Part shown: positions 17,522 to 26,826 of the stretch, in pieces
How positions within the stretch are numbered: position 1 is the stretch's first letter
Layout of the letters: each line of letters opens with the position of its first letter
DNA from: Sphingopyxis granuli NBRC 100800
Lineage (GTDB): Bacteria; Pseudomonadota; Alphaproteobacteria; Sphingomonadales; Sphingomonadaceae
Assembly (NCBI RefSeq): GCF_001591045.1
Contig: NZ_BCUA01000041.1
Location: forward strand, 1 to 32,436
Direction: 5' to 3'
DNA length: 32,436 bases
Made by a program: the position numbers and the translations under genes
The notes under the pieces: model-generated
What the model was told of the DNA's origin: nothing
What the model saw: the letters and a program-made list of their open reading frames with translations, nothing else
Database searches by the model: none

Positions 17522-18286
17522 ATGATCCTCGCCTGCCCTTCGTGCCACACGCGCTACGTCGTTCCCGATACGGCGATCGGACCGAACGGCCGCACCGTGC
17601 GATGCGCCAACTGCCGCCATAGCTGGTTCCAGGAACCGTCGGCGGCCGCCGCACAGTCCGAAGCGATCGTCGTGCCGCCGCCCGCCGACGGTCCCTCCGC
17701 GCCGCCAGCCCAGGCTGCCGCCGGCGTCCCCGCCGCGCCACCGGCCGAACAAGCCGCCGATCCGGCGCCGCCCCCGCCGCAGGCTTTCGCCGCAGAGGCG
17801 CCTCCGCGCCCCGCCGCGCCCCCGGCCGAGGAGCCGCTGCCTTTCCGCCGTCCGCGCCGCAATCCCGCGAAGCGCTGGACGCTGGTCGCCGCGGCGGCCG
17901 CGGTGCTGATGATCGGCGCGACCGCCGGCCTCTACATGTTCGGCCTGCCGGGCTGGGCGCAGGGGCTCGGCCTGCCGGGCACCGCCGCCGAGCCCGATCT
18001 GGTCATCGAACTGCCGCCCAATCAGGATCATCGCGAGCTTGCCGACGGCACCATCTATTTCGCGGCGAGCGGCACGATCATCAACCCGACCGACCGCGCG
18101 CAGACGGTGCCCCCGATCCTCGCCGAACTGCGCGACGCGCAGGGAACGATCGTCTACAGCTGGACGATCAAGCCGCCCGTGCGCACGCTGCCGCCCAACG
18201 AGAAGGTCAATTTCTCCGAAGCCAAGCTCGACATTCCGCGCCGCGCTACACAGCTCACCGTCAGCTGGTCGCTGCCGAAAGGCTGA
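17522..18286 (+). CDS. Zinc-ribbon (MJ0042-type) single-pass membrane protein
   Basis: 254 aa. Residues 1-34 form a zinc ribbon, with CPSC (Cys5, Cys8) and CANC (Cys28, Cys31) in the MJ0042 pattern common at the N-terminus of alphaproteobacterial proteins. A Pro/Ala-rich linker (about 40-110) leads to a transmembrane helix (about 118-141). The rest is a predicted beta-rich periplasmic domain like DUF3426, which includes a conserved NP(T)DR...PPI(L)AELRD stretch. I start at ATG 17522 so the protein begins directly with the zinc ribbon; an in-frame ATG at 17450 adds an Arg/Ala-rich extension. Function is unknown. It is divergent from ftsE (188-bp gap with no clear site). Confidence 0.8.
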   Translation: MILACPSCHTRYVVPDTAIGPNGRTVRCANCRHSWFQEPSAAAAQSEAIVVPPPADGPSAPPAQAAAGVPAAPPAEQAADPAPPPPQAFAAEAPPRPAAPPAEEPLPFRRPRRNPAKRWTLVAAAAAVLMIGATAGLYMFGLPGWAQGLGLPGTAAEPDLVIELPPNQDHRELADGTIYFAASGTIINPTDRAQTVPPILAELRDAQGTIVYSWTIKPPVRTLPPNEKVNFSEAKLDIPRRATQLTVSWSLPKG

Positions 18287-18402
18287 CCGCGCCGCCAGCC
18301 GCCGCGATGCCATGACGTCACCAGCGCAGACGCGGGCGGGATAGTCGGCGGACGGCCATCGCGGGTTGTTTCGCCCAATGCCGCACAACGGTCGATAGAC
18401 CA

Positions 18403-18431
18403 TTGCTGGCACGTCACGCTCTTGCTAGAGG
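18403..18431 (+). promoter_or_regulatory. Candidate tRNA-Arg promoter
   Basis: TTGCTG (18403-18408), a 17-nt spacer and TAGAGG (18426-18431) end 13 nt before the tRNA. The layout is that of a housekeeping promoter with a TAG-type -10. Confidence 0.4.
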
Positions 18432-18444
18432 CCGCGCTCTACCG

Positions 18445-18521
<77 letters not shown>

Positions 18522-18553
18522 CACCGCTAAAAGCCATCCCGGAATATCGGCCT

Positions 18554-19696
18554 TCACCGCTGCGCCGCAATCCAGTCGTGGACGATGTCGGCGGCCTGCT
18601 GTGCCAGTTCGGGCTGCCCGAAATAATAATGGTTGGCGCCATCGATCACGTGATGGTCCTTGGTGCAATGGACCGCGGCGTCCATCAGCCGCGCCGCGTG
18701 GCTGGGCGTGCAGGCGTCGTCGGCGCTGTTCTCGATCACCAGCATCGGGCAGGCGATGCGCGCGGCGCATTTGAGGCCGTCGGCGTTGGATTCGTCATAG
18801 GCCCATTGCGACAGCCAGCTGCGCAGCGTGGTGAAGCGGGCAAGGCCGACCGGGCCGTCGTTGACGACCTTCGGGTCGCCCAGCATGCACCAGTTCGGCC
18901 TGCGGTCGCTGGGGTCGAGCGTCGGGTCGAGGAAGCGCGGGTCGGCCATCGTCCCCTGCACGGTGAAGCAGCGTTCGTGATCGGCGAGCCCCGCCACCTT
19001 CAGCGCCGCCAGTTCCTGTTTCGCCCACGCCGTGATGCGCCGGTTGCGCGCGATCTGTGCCGCGCGATATTCGGCGACGAACGCCGCCGAATAAGGCGGC
19101 CTGGGTCCATCCGCGGCATAGAGGTCGAGCCGGGCATCGCGGTCGAAGGGCCGCGTCTCGTCGGTGATCGACGGATCGAGCCATTCGGTAAGCGTCAGGT
19201 TGCGCGACAGATGCGCGGCGAGCAGCAGCACGCCGTCGGCGGGAATGAACTTCGCTGCGGTCAGGTCGTAGGGATCGCCCGCGGGCGTGTGCGTGACGCG
19301 CGGGTCCTGCGCCTCGGCCTGGTAGAACATCGACAGCGCGCCGCCCCCCGACCAGCCGCCGAGATAGACCTTGCTGTAGCCCAGCCGTTCCTTCGCATCG
19401 CGGATGCAGGCGGCGAAATCCATGACCGCGCGTTCCATGATCAGCGCCGTGTCGTTGCCGCGATAGCGGGTGTTGCAATAGATGGTGTGGACGCCGCGCT
19501 TCGCCAGCGTGCTGACCAGCGGCAGCCAGGCGCCGCCGCCGATCGGGTGCGAGAAGATGACGACGCTGTCCGACGGCACCTCGGGCCTCAGCAGATGCGC
19601 CTCGATCGCGACCTTGCCGATCTGCCCGCCATAAGTGTCCTTGAAGGCGCTGACCTCGTCGAAGACGACCAGATAGGGAATGCGTTCATATTTCAT
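18554..19696 (-). CDS. Alpha/beta hydrolase
   Basis: 380 aa, no signal peptide, so cytoplasmic. The nucleophile elbow GGWSGGG has Ser116. The likely acid is in NSADDACTP (Asp326/327) and the base is His356 in DGANHYYFG. An oxyanion-type [12 protein letters not shown] is at about 49-60. The middle region (about 140-300) is a large insertion that probably forms a lid, making the protein longer than meta-cleavage hydrolases of the HsaD type (roughly 290 aa). It is the last gene of the operon TonB receptor-P450-VOC-hydrolase, 12 nt after the VOC gene. It probably cleaves an ester, lactone or C-C bond in a catabolic intermediate; the exact substrate is unknown. Confidence 0.78.
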   Translation of the reverse strand: MKYERIPYLVVFDEVSAFKDTYGGQIGKVAIEAHLLRPEVPSDSVVIFSHPIGGGAWLPLVSTLAKRGVHTIYCNTRYRGNDTALIMERAVMDFAACIRDAKERLGYSKVYLGGWSGGGALSMFYQAEAQDPRVTHTPAGDPYDLTAAKFIPADGVLLLAAHLSRNLTLTEWLDPSITDETRPFDRDARLDLYAADGPRPPYSAAFVAEYRAAQIARNRRITAWAKQELAALKVAGLADHERCFTVQGTMADPRFLDPTLDPSDRRPNWCMLGDPKVVNDGPVGLARFTTLRSWLSQWAYDESNADGLKCAARIACPMLVIENSADDACTPSHAARLMDAAVHCTKDHHVIDGANHYYFGQPELAQQAADIVHDWIAAQR

Positions 19697-19708
19697 GCCG
19701 GTTCCCCC

Positions 19709-20281
19709 TCACGCGTCGCCGCGGCTGCGGCGGTCGAGCGCCTCGGCGCCGAATTTCGCTTCCTTCGCCGCGCGCGTGCGCTCGCTCCACCGGGCGAGCG
19801 TCTGCCCGAAGTTGCGCTGCTCCTCGTCGAGGATGCGGTCGTGATCGGCGGTGCGGTACGTCAGCTCGATCTGGATGCCGTTGGGGTCGTACATGTAGAT
19901 GGAGCGGACGAAATGATGGTCGATCGGTCCGTGCGCGGTGACGCCGTGGGCGCGGATGCGGTCGCGCATCGCGATCAGGTCGTCCTCGCCCCCGACCTCG
20001 AACGCCCAGTGCATGTCGAAGCTGTCCTTGCGCGCGAACCACGCCGGGTCGGCCGATCCGGGGGCGTCGAAGAAGGCGATATGTTCGCCGTTCCGCATGC
20101 GGAAGAAGACATGCAGATAGGGATCGTCGGCGCCGCTGCCGGGCACCTCCTCGACGATGATGCCGGTCGGATCGGCGAGCCCCAGCACGTCGCGGTAGAA
20201 CCAGATCGTCTGTTCGGCATCGCGGCAGCGAAAGGCGGCGTGGTGGACGCCGACGATCGGCCTGGGTTCGATGGATGTCAT
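19709..20281 (-). CDS. VOC (glyoxalase/extradiol dioxygenase fold) protein
   Basis: 190 aa, essentially one vicinal-oxygen-chelate domain of two beta-alpha-beta-beta-beta modules (about 9-65 and 88-145) plus a charged C-terminal tail. Likely metal ligands are the His of GVHHAAF (13/14), His91 in MHWAFEV and Glu139 in GIQIEL, matching the His-His-Glu pattern. Type I extradiol dioxygenases such as HsaC are about 290 aa with two VOC domains, so this may be a dioxygenase variant, an isomerase or a lyase. AAGGAGG precedes the ATG. It is 22 nt downstream of the P450 gene in the same operon. Confidence 0.78.
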   Translation of the reverse strand: MTSIEPRPIVGVHHAAFRCRDAEQTIWFYRDVLGLADPTGIIVEEVPGSGADDPYLHVFFRMRNGEHIAFFDAPGSADPAWFARKDSFDMHWAFEVGGEDDLIAMRDRIRAHGVTAHGPIDHHFVRSIYMYDPNGIQIELTYRTADHDRILDEEQRNFGQTLARWSERTRAAKEAKFGAEALDRRSRGDA

Positions 20282-20303
20282 AGGGCCTCCTTGCGCGATG
20301 CCG

Positions 20304-21584
20304 TCAGCGGCCGCCCGGCGACAGCGATATGTCCAGCCGCTTCATGGCGAGGACGAAATTGGAACGGATATAGGTGGGGTCCGACACGACCTCGTAGCGG
20401 GGAAAGCGGCGCAGCAACGCCTCGAGGATCAGCGAGAGCTGGAGCATCGCAAGCCGCGAGCCGAGGCAGTGGTGGATGCCATAGCCGAAGGCGATGTGCC
20501 GGTTGGCGTTGGCGCGGCCGATGTCGAGCGCATAGGGATCGGCGAACAGCGCGGGATCGTGATTGGCCGCGCCATAGAGCATCGCGACGCGCTCGCCCGC
20601 CGCGACCTGCGCCGGTCCGACCTCGACGTCCCGCGTCGCGGTCCGCGCCATGTGGATGACGGGACTGAAGCGGCGCAGGATCTCCTGCACCGCGCGCGGG
20701 ATCAGCGCGGGGTCGTCGACCAGCGCGCGCCGCTGGTCGGGATGGTTCGCGAGCAGCCAGATCGCGCCCGACAGCGAACTGCGCGTCGTTTCGTTGCCCG
20801 CGGCGATCAGGTTGGAGAAATAGCTGACCTGCTCGGTGCGGCTGAGCGGCCGTCCGTCGGGCAGCGTCGCGTGCGCGATGCAGCTGATCACATCGTCGCG
20901 CGGTTCGCGGCGGCGGCTTTCGAGCAGTGACCAGCCATAGTCGAAGATGGCGAGGTAGCGCTCGTTCGCCACCGCCTTCGACGGCGCGAGTTCGGGATCG
21001 TCGGTGCCGAAGACCGCGTTGGTGAATTCGAAGACGCGCCATTCGTCCTCGGGCGGCACGCCGATGATCGCGCAGATCGTGCTGATCGGCACCCGCGCGC
21101 CGATCTCTTCGACGAACTCCACCCGGTCGCGGCCGGCGAGTCCGGCCATCAGCCGGTCGACGCCCTGCCGCACGAGCGGTTCGACCGCGGCGATGCCCGA
21201 CGGCATGAAGAAGGGCGTGACCAGCCGGCGGAACGGCGCATGCTCCGGCTCGTCCATCGACAGCATGAAGCGGCTGAGCACCTTGCCGATTTCCGGGTCC
21301 ATCGACGCGCGGTGCGCGGTGTGGACGCGAAAGCCGCGCGCGGTGCTGAAATGCGCGCTGTCGGCGCTGATCGCCCGGATCGCCTCGTGATCGGTGGCGA
21401 GCCACAGCCGCTCGCCGTCGGCGCCTTCGACCGGCACGACGGGCCCCTGCCGCCGCAACGCATCGTATGCGGCATGCGGGTGGCCGGCGCGGAAGCAGTC
21501 GGGATCGACCAGGTCGAAGCGCCCGGTCGCCCCCACCGCCGCGTCTGCCGAAGGAGCCGGCGATGGAGCCGCCGCGACCGTCAC
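20304..21584 (-). CDS. Cytochrome P450 (CYP125/CYP142-like)
   Basis: 426-aa soluble bacterial P450. The I-helix oxygen-activation motif is AGNETT (262-267), the ExxR is EILR (301-304) and the haem loop FGYGIHHCLGSRLA places the ligand at Cys373. AGNETTR and a C-terminal SNFV-type strand are features I associate with steroid-side-chain and fatty-acid hydroxylases of the CYP125/CYP142/CYP124 group; that is similarity by eye only. The start is GTG 21584, 16 nt after the TonB-receptor stop, with GGGGGCGGA upstream. No ferredoxin or reductase gene is in the window, so electrons must come from elsewhere. Confidence 0.9.
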   Translation of the reverse strand: MTVAAAPSPAPSADAAVGATGRFDLVDPDCFRAGHPHAAYDALRRQGPVVPVEGADGERLWLATDHEAIRAISADSAHFSTARGFRVHTAHRASMDPEIGKVLSRFMLSMDEPEHAPFRRLVTPFFMPSGIAAVEPLVRQGVDRLMAGLAGRDRVEFVEEIGARVPISTICAIIGVPPEDEWRVFEFTNAVFGTDDPELAPSKAVANERYLAIFDYGWSLLESRRREPRDDVISCIAHATLPDGRPLSRTEQVSYFSNLIAAGNETTRSSLSGAIWLLANHPDQRRALVDDPALIPRAVQEILRRFSPVIHMARTATRDVEVGPAQVAAGERVAMLYGAANHDPALFADPYALDIGRANANRHIAFGYGIHHCLGSRLAMLQLSLILEALLRRFPRYEVVSDPTYIRSNFVLAMKRLDISLSPGGR

Positions 21585-21600
21585 GTCCGCCCCCGCCGCG

Positions 21601-23784
21601 TCAGAAGTTGAGTTTCGCCTGGACGGCGATCGTCCGCGGCGGATTGATGAACTTGGAAATGATCCCCGCCGCCAGCGGCGTGTTGAAGGCGTGCGAGCCG
21701 GTCAGCTTGTTGGTCAGATTCTTTCCGACCAGCGCCAGTTCCCACGCCTTGTCCGACGAGCGGACGCCGAGGCGCAGGTCGAGCTTGGCGAAGCTGCGCT
21801 GGACCGCGTCGGGGTTGTAGCTTTCCTCCAGATAGGTGTTGCTGCGGAAGGTCATGCCGCCGTTGGCGATGAAGTCGATCGCGCCGCTGACGGGCAGCGC
21901 GATATCGGCGAACAGCGTTCCGCTCCATTTCGGCGCGCGCGGCAATGGGCGGCCCGCGGCGTTGTTGTTCGCCGGGACGCAGGTCGGATTGTCGAACGGA
22001 CAGGGCGCGCCGAGGAAATCGAGATAGGTCGAATCGAGATAGGCGAGCGAGCCGGTGAGCGAGACGCCGTCGGCCACGTCCAGGATGAAATCGCTTTCGA
22101 AGCCCTGGCTGCGCGCCTTGCCCGCATTGGTCGTGATGAAGGCGGTCGAGACCGCGTCGAACGAACTGACCTGGAGATTCTTGAAGATGGTGCGATAGGC
22201 CGAGATGTTGAAGCGCAGCCGGCGGTCGAACAGCGCCACCTTGGCACCCGCCTCGATCGTTTCGGCGCTTTCGGGCTCGATCTCGAACTGCGCCGCGGTC
22301 GTCGTCGACTGCGCGCCGATGAAGCCGCCCGCCTTCGACCCCTGGCCATAGGAGAGATAGAGCATCGCATCGGGACCGGCGTCCCACTGGATCGCGGCCG
22401 AAGGATCCCATTCGCGCTCGATCCGCTTGCCCGACAGCGGCGTGGCGAGCCAGGTCGGCTGCACGACGCCGGTGTTCGCGCGCGTCTGATCCGCGATCTT
22501 GCGGTCATAGGTGTAGCGCAGGCTGCCGATCAGCCGCAGCGTGTCGCCGATGTGCCAGGTCGCGCTGCCGAAACCCGACCATACGACATTCTCCTGCCGG
22601 AAGACGCGGTCGGCGCGGCCGTCGAACGGGCCGAACGCGATCAGCGTGGTCTGGAACAGATCGTAGTCGTTCACGTGGAAATAGCCGCCGACGATATATT
22701 CGAGCGCGCCGTTCGTCGGCGACGCAAGCCGGATTTCCTGCGACAGCTGGTCGAAATTCTCGCCAAAGGACGAGGCGAAGCTGGGGCTGGGACCGAAGTC
22801 GGCGTCGAGCCGCTTCTCGAAGCTGTAGGCGGAATAGCCGGTGATCGAGGTCAGCACATGGTCGCCGATCTCGATATTGGCGGTCGCCGAGGCGTTGAAA
22901 TTCTTCGTGTTGTCGTAATCCCTGTCGACGAAGCCGGGAAAGCCGCTCGTCGAGCGTTCGAGGTCGGGGTCGTTGGGGGTCAGGAAGCGTTCGACGGGGT
23001 TGCCGGTCAGGTCGACCTTGCCGCCCTCGACCTTGACCAGCACATCGACCGGCCCGCCCGAATCGAGCAGCACCGAGGCGCGGCCGAACCAGGCCTCGCG
23101 CTTGGTCTCGTTGCCGCCCTGGATCAGGTTCCGGACATAGCCGTCGGACTTTTCATACTGGCCGGCGAGGCGGACGCTGACGAGGTCGGACACCGGGCCG
23201 GACACCATGCCGAACAGCCGCCCGCCGCCCAGCTCGAATTCATAGCTGGCGTCGATCTGGCCACGGAAATCGCGCGTCGGCTTCGCGCTGACGACGCTGA
23301 TCGCGCCGGCGCTGGTGTTCTTGCCGACCAGCGCGCCCTGCGGCCCGCGCAGCACCTCGATCCGCTCGACGTCGAGGAAGGGGGCCTGGAACTGGCGCGC
23401 GTGGCCGCCGTAGATGCCGTCGACGAACAGGCCGACGGTCTGTTCGAAGGCGAGGTTCCCGGGCTGCGAGCCGATGCCGCGAATGTAGAAGGCATTGTTG
23501 CCGGGCGTCGTCTGGACATAGAGGTTGGGGACGTAGCGATCGAGCTCGTTGAAATCCTTGATGCCCATGTCCGCGAGCTGTTCGCCGCCGACGACCGACA
23601 TCGAGATCGGCACGTCCTGGATGTCCTGCTCGCGCTTCTGCGCGGTGACGACGATGACATTGTCGCTGCTCGCCGCTCCGGGGGCAGCCTGCTGCGCGAA
23701 CGCGGGCGCGCCGAGCGCGACCGAGCCGACCGAAGCAATCAGAAGAGCACGACGACGAACCGTGCGGACAGTCACTCCCTGCAT
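21601..23784 (-). CDS. TonB-dependent outer-membrane receptor (catabolic cluster)
   Basis: 727 aa. Residues 1-30 are a signal peptide (ending AFA before QQ), the TonB box VIVVTA is at 43-48, the plug follows with the family-typical YIRGIGSQ and RIEVLRGPQGALVGKNTSAGAISV-like segments (key residues RGPQG and NTSAG), and the barrel ends in LNF with a terminal Phe. This type of receptor, very abundant in sphingomonads, usually imports carbon compounds rather than iron. It is the first gene of a four-gene operon with a P450, a VOC protein and a hydrolase, so it probably imports that pathway's substrate. A promoter candidate and a MarR-type dyad lie about 100-135 nt upstream. Confidence 0.9.
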   Translation of the reverse strand: MQGVTVRTVRRRALLIASVGSVALGAPAFAQQAAPGAASSDNVIVVTAQKREQDIQDVPISMSVVGGEQLADMGIKDFNELDRYVPNLYVQTTPGNNAFYIRGIGSQPGNLAFEQTVGLFVDGIYGGHARQFQAPFLDVERIEVLRGPQGALVGKNTSAGAISVVSAKPTRDFRGQIDASYEFELGGGRLFGMVSGPVSDLVSVRLAGQYEKSDGYVRNLIQGGNETKREAWFGRASVLLDSGGPVDVLVKVEGGKVDLTGNPVERFLTPNDPDLERSTSGFPGFVDRDYDNTKNFNASATANIEIGDHVLTSITGYSAYSFEKRLDADFGPSPSFASSFGENFDQLSQEIRLASPTNGALEYIVGGYFHVNDYDLFQTTLIAFGPFDGRADRVFRQENVVWSGFGSATWHIGDTLRLIGSLRYTYDRKIADQTRANTGVVQPTWLATPLSGKRIEREWDPSAAIQWDAGPDAMLYLSYGQGSKAGGFIGAQSTTTAAQFEIEPESAETIEAGAKVALFDRRLRFNISAYRTIFKNLQVSSFDAVSTAFITTNAGKARSQGFESDFILDVADGVSLTGSLAYLDSTYLDFLGAPCPFDNPTCVPANNNAAGRPLPRAPKWSGTLFADIALPVSGAIDFIANGGMTFRSNTYLEESYNPDAVQRSFAKLDLRLGVRSSDKAWELALVGKNLTNKLTGSHAFNTPLAAGIISKFINPPRTIAVQAKLNF

Positions 23785-24091
23785 CCCTCATCTCCCTTTT
23801 CGGAACCGGCTCCTGCGATCGGGCCGGCCCTTCGTTGCACGACTGCCTGGGGGCGGACCCCTCTGGCATTCCTGTGGGAGAAGCTTAGATTGAAGTCTAA
23901 GTATTGTAAAGTAGCTTGACATTTTTTACAGTGGTCCGCACGTTGGACGAGCGGCACAAACGCCGGAAATCCGACATATTTGGCGAGACATATCAATCGG
24001 ATCGCCGTGACGTATGTGAAAGTTTTTTACGTTATCCCGTGCGGCGATCGGAGCCGGAAAGACACGGGGATCGACGGGAAGAGGAGGTCTT
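23785..24091. promoter_or_regulatory. Divergent control region between TonB receptor and sulfatase
   Basis: This 307-bp gap is clearly more AT-rich than its surroundings and holds no gene. It contains the dyad CTTAGA-N6-TCTAAG (23884-23901), the operator-like site at 23906-23920, and a direct repeat GACATAT (23973-23979 and 23987-23993). For the receptor gene a promoter can be read on the minus strand: TTTACA (23905-23910), 17-nt spacer, TAAGCT (23882-23887). I see no convincing promoter for the sulfatase, although AGGAGG (24082-24087) serves as its ribosome site. Confidence 0.5.
23906..23920. promoter_or_regulatory. MarR-type operator candidate, site A
   Basis: GTAAA-GTAGC-TTGAC: one half-site matches the cluster consensus GTCAA-N5-TTGAC with one mismatch and the other is exact. 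It overlaps the -35 box proposed for the TonB-receptor operon, so a bound repressor would block it. Confidence 0.45.
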
Positions 24092-25480
24092 ATGTGGTCG
24101 CGGCGCAACATGGTGAAGGCAGGCGCGGCATCGGTCGTCGCCGGCATGGCGAGCGCGACCGGTTTCGCGCGATCCCCCCGGCGCGATGCGCCCAACATCG
24201 TCTTCATCCTCGCCGACGATCTGGGCGTTGCCGATCTCGGCTGCTTCGGACGCGAGGATTTCCAGACGCCGCATCTCGATCGCCTCGCCGCGGGCGGGAT
24301 CGCGCTCGACCGGGCCTATTCCAATTCAAGCGTCTGTTCGCCGACGCGCCTCGCGCTGATGACCGGGCGCTATCAATATCGCCTGCCGGGCGGGCTCGAC
24401 GAGCCGCTGGGAGTGCATCCCGACCTGGGCCTGCCGCCGTCGGTCGCGACCCTGCCCAGCCTGCTGAAGCGCGCGGGCTATGCGACCTCGCTGGTCGGCA
24501 AGTGGCACCTCGGCGGCCTGCCGCAATATGGCCCGCTCAAGAGCGGCTACGACCGCTTCTTCGGCATCTATCAGGGCGGCGTCGACTATTTCCAGCACGG
24601 CATGACGATCCGCGGCAAATTCATCCACGACCTGTGGGAGGACGAGACCGAGATTCATCGCCAGGGCTATCTGACCGACCTGATCACCGCGCGCAGCGTC
24701 GACGAGATGGCGCGGCTGTCGCAGGCGAAGCAGCCCTTCCTGCTCAGCGTCCATTATACCGCGCCGCACTGGCCGTGGGAGGGCCCCGAGGACGAGGCGG
24801 TCGCGAAGACGATCCGCGATTCCTTTCATTATGACGGCGGCAGCAACGCGGTCTATGCGGCGATGGTCAAGAGCCTCGACGACGGCGTCGGCCGGATTCT
24901 CGAGGCGATCGAGGCGAGCGGGCAGGCCGGCAACACGATCGTCGTCTTCACCAGCGACAATGGCGGCGAGCGCTTCTCGAAGGTCTGGCCGTTCCGCGGC
25001 ATGAAGGGCGAATTGCTCGAAGGGGGCATCCGCGTCCCGGCGATCTTCCGCTGGCCGGGCCACGTTCCCGCCGGCACCCGCAGCGCGCTGACCAACATCA
25101 CCATGGACTGGGTGCCGACCCTGCTCGCCGCCGCCGGGGCGGAGGCGCCCGCCGGGCTCGGGCTCGAAGGGCGCGACCTGCTGCCCGATCTGGCCGCCGG
25201 AAGCGCCGGGCCCGACCGCCTGCTCTTCTGGCGCCACAAGGCGCAGGACCAGCGCGCGGCGATGCGCGGCGCGATGAAATATCTGGCGATGAGCGGGCAC
25301 GAGTTCCTGTTCGACGTCGCCGCCGACCCGCGCGAGGTCGCCAACCTCCGGACGGTGCGCCCCGACGTCTTCGACGCGCTCAAGGCCGAGTTCGCGGCGT
25401 GGGACAAGCAGATGCTGCCCTATCTCGATTCGACCTTCAGCTACGAACTGCGCGGCAACGGCCATCTCGCCGGCTATTGA
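24092..25480 (+). CDS. Sulfatase with twin-arginine signal
   Basis: 462 aa. The N-terminus SRRNMVKAGAASVV fits a Tat export signal, so the protein is probably folded in the cytoplasm and exported to the periplasm. The sulfatase signature CSPTRLALMTGRY starts at Cys82, the residue converted to formylglycine. Metal and sulfate ligands are present: ADDLG (Asp42/43), GKWH (136-139), SDNGG (Asp289/Asn290) and MKGELLEGGIRVP (lysine about 305). All catalytic positions seem intact, so it should be active on a sulfate ester. It starts at ATG 24092 behind GAGGAGG. A crotonase-family gene follows 25 nt later in the same operon, and the divergent TonB-receptor operon may import the sulfated substrate. 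The formylglycine-generating enzyme is not in the window. Confidence 0.9.
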   Translation: MWSRRNMVKAGAASVVAGMASATGFARSPRRDAPNIVFILADDLGVADLGCFGREDFQTPHLDRLAAGGIALDRAYSNSSVCSPTRLALMTGRYQYRLPGGLDEPLGVHPDLGLPPSVATLPSLLKRAGYATSLVGKWHLGGLPQYGPLKSGYDRFFGIYQGGVDYFQHGMTIRGKFIHDLWEDETEIHRQGYLTDLITARSVDEMARLSQAKQPFLLSVHYTAPHWPWEGPEDEAVAKTIRDSFHYDGGSNAVYAAMVKSLDDGVGRILEAIEASGQAGNTIVVFTSDNGGERFSKVWPFRGMKGELLEGGIRVPAIFRWPGHVPAGTRSALTNITMDWVPTLLAAAGAEAPAGLGLEGRDLLPDLAAGSAGPDRLLFWRHKAQDQRAAMRGAMKYLAMSGHEFLFDVAADPREVANLRTVRPDVFDALKAEFAAWDKQMLPYLDSTFSYELRGNGHLAGY

Positions 25481-25505
25481 GCGGACCGGCCGACAGGATA
25501 TGGGC

Positions 25506-26309
25506 ATGACCACGGATGCACCCCTGCTGATCGAGCGGCGCGGCGACGTCGAATGGGTGACGCTCAACCGGCCCGGGCGGCTCAACGCGCTCGACGACCG
25601 GTTGACGGCCGAGCTGCGCGACTATTTCGAGCGGCTCTATCGCCGCCGCGACTGCCGCATCGTCGTGCTGCGCGGCGCCGGCCGGGCTTTCTGCGCGGGG
25701 CTCGACCTGGCGAGCGACCAGGCGCGGCGCTTCGCCGAGGGCGGGCTCGCCGAGGCGATGGATGTCCAGCGCGACATCCGCGACATCATGCTGGCGATGC
25801 GCCGCTGCCCGCAGCCGATCCTCGCGCTGATGCACGGCGCGGCGGCCGGCGGCGGCTTCGTCCTCGCGCTCGCCGCCGACATCCGCATCGCGACCCCTGA
25901 CACGCGGATGAACGCCGCCTTCATCAAGGTCGGCCTCGGAGGCTGCGACGTCGGGGCGAGCTATCTGCTGCCGCGGCTGATCGGCGCCTCCCCCGCCGCT
26001 TCGATCCTGTTCACCGGGCGCGACCTGTCCGCCGACCGCGCGCTGACGCTGGGCCTGCTGTCCGACGTCGTCGCGCCGGAGGCGCTGGAATCGACCGCCG
26101 AAGCCTATCTCGCCGCGATGCGCGCGACCGCGCCGGAGGCGCTGCGGATGACGAAGCAATGCTTCAACCACAGCCTCGACGCGCCGAGTTTCGAGGCGGC
26201 GCTCGCGATGGAGGATCGCAACCAGCTGTTGCTGGGGAACGAGCCCGCCTTTCGCGAAGGCCGGACCGCCTTCCTCGAAAAGCGAGCGCCGCGCTTCGAT
26301 CAGCCCTGA
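25506..26309 (+). CDS. Crotonase-family protein (enoyl-CoA hydratase/isomerase-like)
   Basis: 267 aa from ATG 25506, chosen because AGGA (25495-25498) lies 7 nt before it; an ATG at 25500 is too close to that site. The CoA/oxyanion elements are present: AFCAGLDLAS (about 61-70) and HGAAAGGGF (110-118). The two hydratase glutamates (144 and 164 in the rat enzyme) align with Val119 and Lys141, so ordinary hydratase chemistry is doubtful. Asp148 in GGCDVG occupies the place of a catalytic Asp of dienoyl-CoA isomerases. It may be an isomerase or another crotonase reaction. It is cotranscribed with the sulfatase and overlaps the convergent marR gene by 10 bp. Confidence 0.85.
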   Translation: MTTDAPLLIERRGDVEWVTLNRPGRLNALDDRLTAELRDYFERLYRRRDCRIVVLRGAGRAFCAGLDLASDQARRFAEGGLAEAMDVQRDIRDIMLAMRRCPQPILALMHGAAAGGGFVLALAADIRIATPDTRMNAAFIKVGLGGCDVGASYLLPRLIGASPAASILFTGRDLSADRALTLGLLSDVVAPEALESTAEAYLAAMRATAPEALRMTKQCFNHSLDAPSFEAALAMEDRNQLLLGNEPAFREGRTAFLEKRAPRFDQP

Positions 26310-26770
26310 TCGCGCGGCGCTTCGGGGTCGGGCTTCGAATCGAGCGTGACGGGGTCGCCCCACGGCTGGCGGAAGGCACTGCGCAGCGCATCGATCTGCT
26401 GCTGGCCGATGCGATAGGCCAGGACGTCGGTCACTTCGCGCACGATGCGGTTCGCATTCTTGCGCATCCAGCGCCCCTTTTCGGTGAGCGCGACGATCTT
26501 GACCCGCTTGTCGCCGGGATCGGGGCGCAGCTCGAAAACGCCGCGCTTGACGAGCGATCCGATGGTCAGGTGGACCGCCTGCCGCGTCAGGCGCAGGTTG
26601 CGCGCGATTTCGGCGGGGCGCACGATGTTCATCTGGACGTGGATCATGATCATCGATTCGGTCCGCGACAGTTGCGGAATGCCCGCCGCCTTCAGGCTGC
26701 GCTGCAGGCTTTCGTCGAACCATTCGAACCCCTCCATCAGGGATACGAACAGAAATTCGGTTTCGATCAC
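26300..26770 (-). CDS. MarR family transcriptional regulator
   Basis: 156 aa. The winged helix-turn-helix (about 35-92) shows RPAEIARNLRLTRQAVHLTIGSL-type sequence (key residues EIARNL, TRQAV) and a wing with DPGDKR (84-89); helices on either side would form the dimer. The start is GTG 26770. It is clearly paralogous to the C-terminal half of the flavin reductase fusion at 29790-30767: both share FEWFDE/FYWFDE, SLQ/GLQ, PSDIARNL/PAEIARNL and the DP-DKR wing. It carries its own operator-like dyad 57 nt upstream (26827-26841). It is probably a local repressor of the catabolic genes, responding to a pathway compound. Confidence 0.85.
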   Translation of the reverse strand: MIETEFLFVSLMEGFEWFDESLQRSLKAAGIPQLSRTESMIMIHVQMNIVRPAEIARNLRLTRQAVHLTIGSLVKRGVFELRPDPGDKRVKIVALTEKGRWMRKNANRIVREVTDVLAYRIGQQQIDALRSAFRQPWGDPVTLDSKPDPEAPRDQG

Positions 26771-26826
26771 GACGCAAGTCCCCTGCCGCCCGGCCCGGCC
26801 CGGCGATACACGGCAGCCGCCGAAAG

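Noticed and set aside
18554-20281. HsaC/HsaD (meta-cleavage dioxygenase and hydrolase) assignment for the VOC and hydrolase genes
   Set aside because: The VOC protein has only one VOC domain (190 aa versus about 290) and the hydrolase is about 90 aa longer than HsaD-type enzymes; gene order alone is not enough.
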